64,000 nucleotides of DNA from Acanthacorydalis orientalis. Lineage: Eukaryota > Arthropoda > Insecta > Megaloptera > Corydalidae. The stretch covers positions 20,425,590-20,489,589 of the forward strand of contig CM068316.1 of assembly GCA_034766995.1 (NCBI GenBank), in the 5' to 3' direction. The position numbers and the translations under genes were made by a program. Of this stretch, positions 50,191-64,000 are shown one piece after another. Positions within the stretch are counted from its first letter, which is position 1; every line of letters starts with the position of its first letter. The notes under the pieces are model-generated. The model made no database searches. It was not told the DNA's origin and saw only the letters and a program-made list of their open reading frames with translations.

Positions 50191-50971
50191 AATACACATA
50201 GCAAGTGTCAGTTTTAACACATTAATTACATGAAAGAAACAATGATGATATTTTGATTTGTATATTATATTTTAATAGTTTTCATTCTTATTGTTGACTT
50301 TTAATATAAAATTCGATATATTAAAGAATTCTGGACATGGAAAAGCTGATTTAAAATATTTTACTGAAATGAACATATAATAAACTTCAATTATATCAAA
50401 TAGATAAATAAAAATTAATTTATACTTTATATATATTATTTTGTATATTCAGTATGCATATGTTTGTATTGAAATGTAACAAATCTATATATCAGTATGA
50501 CACCAATAAGTATAATTAATTGAAAAATGTACATGTTAACAATACGTAATGTGTAAAGAATTTATAGTACTTTTTTTATTTAATATATGCAAATGTTGAA
50601 AAAAACTGAAATTATTCAACATATATATATATATATATATATATGATAAATTACATATTATATAATAATATATAATTTATTTTAATGTATATTTTTCTGA
50701 TATTAGTAGAATTATTTTCAAATGTATCAATGTAATGTATTATATGTAATGAAATAAAAAAAAGTTCCTTATAGTATATAATGTACAATTTTTTAACTTA
50801 AATGATAACATTCTCACTACTGAAATCTGTGATGTTCCAACAATGAATATATCAATAATAAATATATAAATACATTTTTGCAGTTAAACTCTAAAATATA
50901 ATGTTTGCTAGTGCAAAATTTTATTGCAGAAAATATCTAAAATATAAATGTAAACCTGAACATTAGTTATT

Positions 50972-51046
<75 letters not shown>

Positions 51047-51933
51047 TGTATGTATGAATGCATTGTGTGTGGGCGTGCATGTGGCAGTGCTTGGTTATGT
51101 AAATATATTATGTAACAAAAATAACTATTAAAGCACTGCTAAAATCACAAATAAAAATATTTTTACATTACAATCAAATATGCATGTTTTTACAAGTAAA
51201 ATCTGTATATGTTTTGTAACTAGAAATAAATAGAATATTTATATAAATTATGGAAAACTGGATAAAAAAATAGAATGAAATTCAAATTCATTATAAATTA
51301 CATATAGAGGTAAAACAATAAACAACTTAACTATTTCTACAATTATTTCATTTCCACACCTTACCAGCACATTATGAATTTAATACATTTTATAAAATGT
51401 TCACAAAATTTGTTATTTTTATGGAAATAGTATAAAAACTGAAGAAAGTTGAAATTATATTTTTTTTATAAAATTTTAAATTTGTAAAGTTAATGTAAAT
51501 TATTTAATTTGTTTTTTAACTTTTTTTAAAAAAAATTATTAAGTATATATATTTACAAAATATACGTATGTAATCACTATTTAAAACTTCAGTTTTAAGT
51601 TAAAAAAAATAATTATGTTGATTGCTGCAAGTGTAACATTGATGATTTTTAAACATGAATAAATATGATAGTGTGATATTTTGATGACTGATGTTTTATA
51701 TAAAAATCAGGGCTGAAAATTATTTAAAATATATTAAACATATAACAAAAATATCTACTTTAATGTTTAATGTAAAATATATGCCAGTATTAAAAAATAA
51801 TTATTTTTTCAGATAAAACACTTCTAGATTTTTAATTATTTACTTTTAAGTAATCTTTATATGTTTTTCAATTTTTAAAAAGTCTAATGTGTTCATTTTT
51901 CGTGCTCGAAATGTGTTGATTTAATATGCAATT

Positions 51934-51965
51934 ATTCAAAAAAGTATTCAGACACTATGTTTTAC
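51934..51965 (-). repeat. Orphan Tc1-like terminal repeat
   Basis: The complement reads CATAGTGTCTGAATACTTTTTTGAATAATTGC, close to Tc1-type ends (CAGTGTGTC..GAATACTTTT). There is no partner end at a sensible distance in the matching orientation. Confidence 0.55.
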
Positions 51966-52147
51966 ACTTAATATGTATTTCATGTGAAGTTAAACCAAAC
52001 TTAATGCAACTTCGATTATATTGTATAATAGTATTTTTTATTATTTTTCAAATGATACCAATATTATTAATAAATAAATAATTTTGTGGCAATTTAATAA
52101 CATATTGTTTCATGTGTGTAAACAAATACATCAAAAATGTATATGTA

Positions 52148-53443
52148 CACTGTGTATGAATACTTTATTTTGTTATAAAATCATATAAACAAATTAGATC
52201 ATGTCACAGTATTGTACTTTATCTTGATATTAATATATTATTACTGCCACTACATGGTCATTTTGTAGTAATATAAAAATACCTAACAAAACTAGAGCAA
52301 CAGCGATGGATGAGAAAGATATCATTAAATTGTATAATGAAGAAAAATATAGTAAATTGATAAAATATTGTCTAAAAGTTTTGCCGCTGTCCAAAATATT
52401 GTTAACAAATACAAAAACACTGGCAATTTTATTAATAGAAGTCATATTGGTAGACCACTGAAATTAACGAGGAGAAATGAAACATATAATACACCATATA
52501 AAGCATAATCTCTTTGATAATGCAACAGAATTGCGACAAAATCTCAAAGTAACTCTGGAATTATAGTTCATCGAGAAACAATTCGCTTGAGGCTTCGAAA
52601 AGCTGGATACAATTCTCGTACGGTGAAAAGGAAATCGTTTATTAATCAAATAGACATAAGCAACTTGATTTTGCAAAAAAGTACATAAACAACCCGTGAT
52701 GAACAAAAACCAATATGGAGGAAAAAGGAAGAATTGAACCCGAAAAACATTAAACAGATTGAGAAGCGCAGAGGTAGAAATGTCATGGTTGGGGGTGTTG
52801 CAAATAGGATGGAGAATTTACAAATAATTATCGGTATTGTGGATAAATTTACTTCAATACTTTAAAGAAAAACTTGCAAAACAGTGCCAGAAAATTAAGG
52901 GATTGGATCCTTATTATTTTCAGTACGATAATGACCCCGAACATAAATCCTTTTTAGTTAAGAAATGGATTTTATATAATATCTGTCACTTTTTGGAAGT
53001 GCCTCCTTAATAGCTAGATATTAATCTTATACAAAAAAAATTGTGGGAGGAACTTGTCGACGAGTACGGAAAATATCAATTTTGAATAACGATCAACTTA
53101 AAACAGTTTTATTAGCAGAATAGGAAAAAGTTAAGAGTGAAATAACAAAAATTAATTTCTTCCATGTCCAGGCGTCTGCAAGTTATTATAGACTTAAAAG
53201 AATATCCTAAGTATTAATTTAATGAACTTATTCACAAGTTATAAGAAAATAAATTGATAAATACTTTTTTGATGTATTTTTTTCATAACGAAACCAAATG
53301 TTATTAAAATTGCATAAAACATCTTGTATATAACAATATTAGTATCGTTTGAAAGCTAATTACATATATTACCGCAAAATATAATCTAAGTTTCATTAAG
53401 TTTAATGTAAAACAAAGTGAATGAATACTTTCTTGACACACTG
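52148..53443 (+). mobile_element. Decayed Tc1-like element
   Basis: Left end after TA 52146: CACTGTGTATGAATACTTT. Right end read inward before TA 53444: CAGTGTGTCAAGAAAGTATTC. These are similar but drifted terminal repeats. The length of 1296 bp fits Tc1 elements of about 1.3 kb. Confidence 0.75.
52306..53215 (+). pseudogene. Tc1-like transposase pseudogene
   Basis: ATG 52306 starts MDEKDIIKLYNEEKYSK. After a frameshift come VQNIVNKYKNTGNF and GRPLKLTRR (paired-type DNA-binding region, GRP linker), then VHRETIRLRLRKAGYNSRTV. Next is KKEELNPKNIKQ, with the WSDES region that normally holds the first catalytic aspartate apparently deleted before it. QYDNDPEHKS (second aspartate) and LDINLIQKKLWEEL (third) follow, interrupted by stops. 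Dead and old. Confidence 0.85.
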
Positions 53444-54084
53444 TAGATAATTGTACCCTACATATCAACTTCCACAGAAGTGATTTCATTTTTCAAGTTA
53501 ACACCTTTTGTCTCCATAGTTTATACATAAAAGAAAGCATAATTTAAATATTGAAGAGAAACTAGTTTAATCCAAACAAACAAACATATATGTATAGTAC
53601 ATACCCATTAAATTATCTAAAATGAACATCACTTAGCTTTTATTTTTATTGGTATCTTTCCAGTTGAATAATTCAAACACTTCTAATGCCATAGATAACA
53701 ATTTTAGTCAAATTTACACCTTACATTTTTCTATTTTAATATTTTTTCATGTAATTTCACTAACACCTTTTCTTTAGAAATATTACTTGAGTTCATTATG
53801 TGACAGATGATGTAATACTGAAATTAAAGGCTTATAATTTGTGAATCCAAAACATACTGATATTTTATAATCATTAGTCTTGTATAATATTTGTTTCACT
53901 GCTTAAATACAATTTACAGTACTAAATTTGCACTTAAATTGATAGTTTCTAATTCCAATCTAAATTTGTTCTTAAATTAATGGTTATCTAGAATCAACTT
54001 GAGTTTAAGATTTTTACAAAATTATTTACTATACATTTTACTATCATAAATACACTCATTAGTTGTTAGTATGTCATCATACTC

Positions 54085-54126
<42 letters not shown>

Positions 54127-54479
54127 GTCTCAAAACATAATTTTAAAAATATTTATAAAAAATTAAACATCTGAAGTTCACACTCTACATGAAACTATTC
54201 CCATTTCATTATAAAAACAATTATTCAAACAACAGTCAGTATAAATAAATTGTAAAAAATTAATGAACACTGCAATAATTGTGATTTTTAATGACCATTA
54301 AAAAGTACATCAATAGAAATAATAAGATACAATTCCATTGAATTAACTACTTGAGATTATTTTAATATATAAAATTTCCTATATAAGCATGCATCAACAT
54401 GTACAAAATCCTTTGTTTTAAAATAAAAATATTAAATACCAAAATATTTTATATAATGTATATAAAAATCATTCTCGAA

Positions 54480-54526
54480 ATGGACAAAATGGACTAATTG
54501 ACAACAAACAAATTTATGGCTGTGAA
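54480..54526 (+). repeat. 47-bp direct repeat, copy 1
   Basis: Identical to 56517-56563 (ATGGACAAAATGGACTAATT, then GACAACAAACAAATTTATGG and CTGTGAA). Confidence 0.95.
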
Positions 54527-55109
54527 TTTGTTTGTTATTTTGACATGTATAGTTTAATATGTTTGTAAGAGTAATATATACTTTATTAAATTAATATAAT
54601 ACTATTTAATCTATTTGTGTTATTAGTAAGTTTTTTAAGTGATGAATTATATAAGGCAGCATTTTTTCAATAATACTTCAATCTATAATAAACTATCAAT
54701 AAACTTAATTGCTGTCATACAATTAATAATATAGCACATACAATATTTTTGGCAGGTGGATATTAATAAGATTAAAATAATATATTTTTTCTACATAAAA
54801 TTTCGATTATTTTTTTAATTTCACACTTATGAATAAATATTTCATTAAAAAAAATTGCATGAAATTGTAAGCGTCACTTCATTTTATATAGTAAAATTAA
54901 CATAAAAATGTCAATAAGCACTTTATTTGTTGTATAATTTATAGTAAATTATTTAATTTAGTTACTAATTACTGAATTAAATACATTAAAACTCATAAAT
55001 ATACAAAAAATATCTATTACTATACACTAAAACAAGTAGTAAACTAAATAATTTATATTAAAGTAACATTTAATCAAATTCTAATTTTATTAACTAAGGA
55101 TTTTGTTAT

Positions 55110-55154
<45 letters not shown>

Positions 55155-56516
55155 AAATCCTTATATTAACATTAAGAAAAGCAATAATTGCTGCAATTAT
55201 TAAAGTATATAAACAATTTTATTTTAAACATGATTTCAAAATATTTTCCAAAATTCGATGACTTACAAAATATTAGAACTCAATTGAAAATATTATATAC
55301 ATTAAATATTTTCATCGTGCACACTATCTTTAATTTTAAAAAAATACAATTATCGATGTGCATTACAAAAATAGCATTTTATAATCGATGTATAGTATAA
55401 AAACAAATTATATAATCGTTGATAATGAATGTAAATGCAGTAATAAGAAAATTGCTACAGAAGCAGTAATAGTTGAGCAACTAACATGAAGAAATATTAT
55501 TTATTTGATCATAAATTCCAATTTGGATTTTCACATAATTATATTGCTTTTCATTAAAAAAAATATCTGTTTTAATTTAGTTTAGCACTGTAAAATAGTT
55601 CAAAATACAAACTTAAAATTCCAAGTCATATATGAACATGTATAATCTTATATTATTTTTGATTTATTATTAATAACAATAATTAGCTTATACTACCAAA
55701 CATAACAGTTCTTGTAAATAATATTTCATTCTGTATTCTGAACTAATTTTATAAATGATGACTTTTTTAAAAAAATCATTAAACCACAAGGTGAATCAAT
55801 TATAATAATATTAATAACTAAATATCACAAACATTTACAGAGCAAATAAATTATAAATTATTTGTGCTGCCTTACAAATAGTTAAAAAAAATTAAATTAA
55901 TACTCTTATGATAAAAATCACAGTATAAAGAGTTACACTTATTTGGCATCAATGTTATTTTAAATATTCATACAGATTGTCAAATTTCTTAAATTAAAAA
56001 TTAACATTAGCAACATGTATAAAAACATATACTCATATTATAAATTAAAATGATTGTCGATACATGATTGTGTGTATATGTATTATATATTTGAATCTGT
56101 ATATTACTGTAAGTTTTACTTACAAAAAATACTTATGCTATATTATTTTCTGATCTTCACTTCAAGTATTGAAATATGCTCTTTGTAAAACAAACTTATG
56201 TTGTACTCAAAAATAAAAAATATAAGACAATTGGAATACTCACAAGGTCAGCATATACAAGTGTATAATCTGATTTTAAACCTTTAGTAAATACTATACT
56301 AAAGTATATGAAATTTCTTTTTATGTAATTGTGTAATTTTATACTCCAGTTGCATGTACATTTCATTTTATGCAGGTAAACAGGAATGAACATTGTGTAG
56401 TTGTGCAATGTACAACTATAAATGTTAATATTCATTACTAAAGAAACCAATACATGTATTATGCAACACTCAATCAGAGACAAGAATGAAATTATAAAAT
56501 TTGATTCTCAAAATCA

Positions 56517-56563
56517 ATGGACAAAATGGACTAATTGACAACAAACAAATTTATGGCTGTGAA
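56517..56563 (+). repeat. 47-bp direct repeat, copy 2
   Basis: Exact copy of 54480-54526, about 2 kb away, with a hint of shared sequence (ATTCTC.AAA) just upstream. Confidence 0.95.
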
Positions 56564-56970
56564 ATCACATAAAAGTAAATTTCATATAATAAACTATATT
56601 ATATACTAAAAGTATGAAAATCATTGATTTTATACACATATATGCTAGCCTGATAAATACTTTTCGTATATATTTAAGAGAGACATAAGGCAAAACTTAA
56701 TTAAGAGTTATATTGTTTGCTGTGTTTTCCAAGTTTGACTTATTTTTCACATAAGTCAAACGCAAAAGTATCAACAGCATAAAAATAATATATAATTTAC
56801 AAAATCATTACTAAAAAATTCAAAATTGAATTGCATTAAATGTATACCAGTTTAAATCAATTTAATACTAAATAAATTGATCTACTACCACAACGTTAGT
56901 TTTTTTATACATAAATTTTATAGTTTTAAAATAAAAAGTTTTAAAATAAAATCAATAGAATAAAAACTTT

Positions 56971-57042
<72 letters not shown>

Positions 57043-57677
57043 CAAAATGCAATATCTAAAATAATTAATTACAACTTTTAAATGAGTTCCTAATAAAATT
57101 TTAAAGTTGTTAACATAATATTATATACTAACACATTATCTTTTCTAATGGACCCATATAAAATGTTTTAATATATTTTATGAATCAATTACATAATTGT
57201 GTTCTTGATTTAAAATTATATTTTATAATTACAAAAAAGTTACCCTTTTTAATTACCATTATAATTCATTTAAAATCTTATGATAAAAATATCTTTACAA
57301 AAATATTTTAAATTATCTTAGCATATTAATTTTGTATATGAAGAATAATTTTTCTTAATTATATTTCAGCTCGTATACTATTTTCATATAAATTTTTAAA
57401 TTATTCAAATTACATAAAATAAGCTGTTTTTAATATTATTTAAGTTTTAGCAAAGTATTTGGTTCTTAAATATTTTTTGAAACACGTCATTTCAATGAAA
57501 TGTATAAATTTAAATACTCATTTCTTATAATCATTTGATTAAAATATTATTTAAATATATTATAAAAATACAATTCATTCGTACAAAACTCCATAAATTT
57601 TTCAAAATGTAAGTCTAAAATGATATGATTTTTAATGCACATACTTTTCAATTATGTTAAAACAAAAGTGGAGTGTG

Positions 57678-57740
<63 letters not shown>

Positions 57741-57989
57741 ATATATAATACTACAACACACTACTGCCCCATTATGATTATTGTAGTTGATAAAATCACT
57801 GTTTATCTGTTATTTATTAAAAATTCATTGTAAAATTTTGATTTAAGTTTTTTATAGTATGAATAATACACTAAAGTACATGTTTTCTATCTTGTTTCCA
57901 TTAGATTCACCTAAACTAAAATTAATTCATTAATTAATAATGACCATTTTCAATAAGAATTAGATAATCAGTGATACTTTCCTATTGAT

Positions 57990-58052
57990 ATGTGTATGTA
58001 TATGTATGTGTATATATATATATACATATACATACATATTATATATACATAC

Positions 58053-58091
<39 letters not shown>

Positions 58092-58106
58092 CATACATAC
58101 GTATAT

Positions 58107-58147
<41 letters not shown>

Positions 58148-58470
58148 CATACATATACATATATATATATATGGATATATATATACATACATATATATAT
58201 ATATATACATACATATATATATATATATACATACATATATATATATACATACATATACATATATATATATATATATATACATACATATATATATACACAT
58301 ATATATATACATATATATATATACATATACATATATATATACATATATATATACATATATACATATACATATATATATACATATATATATACATATATAT
58401 ATACATATATACATATACATATATATATACATATACATATATATATATACATATATATATACATATATAT

Positions 58471-58509
<39 letters not shown>
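57990..58509. repeat. Long TA/TACA compound microsatellite (about 520 bp)
   Basis: TATATA tracts broken at irregular intervals by ACATAC units, with one GGATAT interruption near 58171. It is open in all six frames over long distances only because TA/CA repeats lack in-frame stops; these frames encode I/Y/H/T or M/Y/I/C strings and are not genes. Confidence 0.95.
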
Positions 58510-58512
<3 letters not shown>

Positions 58513-58895
58513 CAAATATCATTATACTAATAATTCAATCACTATTTCCTTACCCATTTGTTTTTCTCATTATATTATCAAAAAATAAACTTTTATTTGT
58601 GAAGATGAATGATAATTATCAATTTTAAATTATTTTCATTTTATATTTTGAGAGAAAACGTATTAAAATATTTATAAACTGTATTTCAACAATTATTCTC
58701 TATAAAGCATGCATCAGTTTTTTCAATATAAATACGTCATATATGACTAATATATATTCTGAATTCCATTTTTCAAATTACTGTGTATATTTATGTATAT
58801 ACATATGAACATAAAAATTTTATAAGAAATTTTGTAACTGATATGTTGTCAAACATGTATTAATTCATGTAATATTTTATTATAATCATTTAATA

Positions 58896-58964
<69 letters not shown>

Positions 58965-59259
58965 ATCTAATAGATTGTAATATATGTGTTCATAAGCAAT
59001 ATTTTATAAAAAAAAATGTCGAATTCAGAAAAAAAATAACATTTTTAAGCCTTTATGTTAATATAATCCATTTGAGTCTTCAACAACAATAAATAAATAA
59101 ATGTACTCGTTTGAAATTAAAGCTTTCATTTTAAACTAATGGTCAAAACATTGTTTTTTGAAATATATACAATTTATAGAATATTATTTTTATGGGTATA
59201 TTTTTTAATACTTATAATCAAATATATTCTCACTATTTTTCTTTTAATAATAATTTTAA

Positions 59260-63697
<4,438 letters not shown>

Positions 63698-63723
63698 CTA
63701 AAAAATGTGTATATTAAGATCTT

Positions 63724-63789
<66 letters not shown>

Positions 63790-64000
63790 CACATTATCAC
63801 ACATACACATAGATACAGTACATCCTCGATAATTAGAACGTTAAACATTAATATTTAAATATTATAATCATATTTTTATGTATTAACTATTCTTAAATGT
63901 AATCTAATACACAACCAAAAGAAACAGTTTAAAATTTTAAATAGTGAACAAAATATTTTTTGTTTGAGAGCAGTATGTATTGTTTTGAAAACTATAAGAT
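63698..64000. other. Intron upstream of first visible SLC38-like exon
   Basis: Contains a TA tract at 63735-63785. No ATG-bearing exon in the right phase is visible. Confidence 0.5.

Larger units (their letters stand above)
48998..52147. other. NRAMP 3' flank and intergenic DNA
   Basis: Contains the NRAMP 3' UTR of unknown length; AATAAA-type candidates occur at 49020 and 49615 but none is decisive. Also present are TA tracts at 50001-50030, 50622-50643 and 50977-51043, the palindrome 50031-50190, and an orphan Tc1-type end at 51934-51965. No other gene seen. Confidence 0.55.
53446..59259. other. Intergenic region between the convergent genes
   Basis: TA tracts lie at 54088-54124, 55108-55152 (inside a short inverted repeat AAGGATTTTGT/ACAAAATCCTT), 56975-57040, 57676-57747, 57990-58509 and 58896-58965. 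The 47-bp duplicate pair is at 54480 and 56517. I see no gene. The 3' UTRs of the two flanking genes may extend into it. Confidence 0.55.

Noticed and set aside
51078..51100. CAGTGC downstream of NRAMP as a possible iron-responsive element loop
   Set aside because: The required C bulge six bases upstream is absent and the flanking stem does not pair.
57960..58530. Long open frames in several reading frames on both strands made of I, Y, M, H and T
   Set aside because: They are translations of a TA/TACA microsatellite, which lacks in-frame stops; no codon-usage or domain signal.

Overview
The window is nuclear DNA from an animal, almost certainly an insect. It is extremely AT-rich, has spliced genes with GT-AG introns, is crowded with (TA)n microsatellites, and carries many mariner-type DNA transposons. 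A hymenopteran is a reasonable guess from the mariner load and base composition, but nothing here proves it.

Layout. Positions 1-42,000 hold no host gene I can recognise. They hold transposon copies and relics: mariner elements at 1037-1737, 4409-5523, 6471-7387, 8486-9418, 11079-12372 (full length with an intact transposase), 17648-18867, 30074-30627 and 40386-41518; two 74-bp hairpin mariner derivatives at 14812-14885 and 38010-38083; two hAT-like short elements at 3397-3803 (exact 8-bp target duplication) and 9717-10015; and three TTAA-flanked piggyBac-like short elements at 24184-24530, 33699-34313 and 35245-35876. A 2.7-kb imperfect inverted repeat lies at 27284-29988 and a 212-bp tandem repeat at 36391-37026.

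Two host genes occupy the right third and converge. On the plus strand, 42094-48997, is a twelve-exon gene for an NRAMP/Malvolio divalent metal transporter; I could assemble a complete 603-residue frame. On the minus strand, 63697-59260, is an eleven-exon (5'-incomplete) gene for an SLC38A11-like amino-acid transporter. The roughly 10.3 kb between their stop codons holds a decayed Tc1-like element (52148-53443), a perfect 51-bp-arm palindrome around a TA tract (50031-50190), a 47-bp identical direct repeat (54480 and 56517) and large TA/TACA microsatellites.

Both host genes encode multi-pass membrane transporters, but I see no evidence that they act together. Their introns contain copies of the same dispersed repeats found in the gene-free part. 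I did not find a convincing new molecular system. The most interesting points are structural: reciprocally deleted mariner copies, tiny mariner hairpins of identical length, a datable nested piggyBac-like insertion, large and small palindromes that could make double-stranded RNA, and a tandem NAGNAG splice acceptor in the metal-transporter gene.
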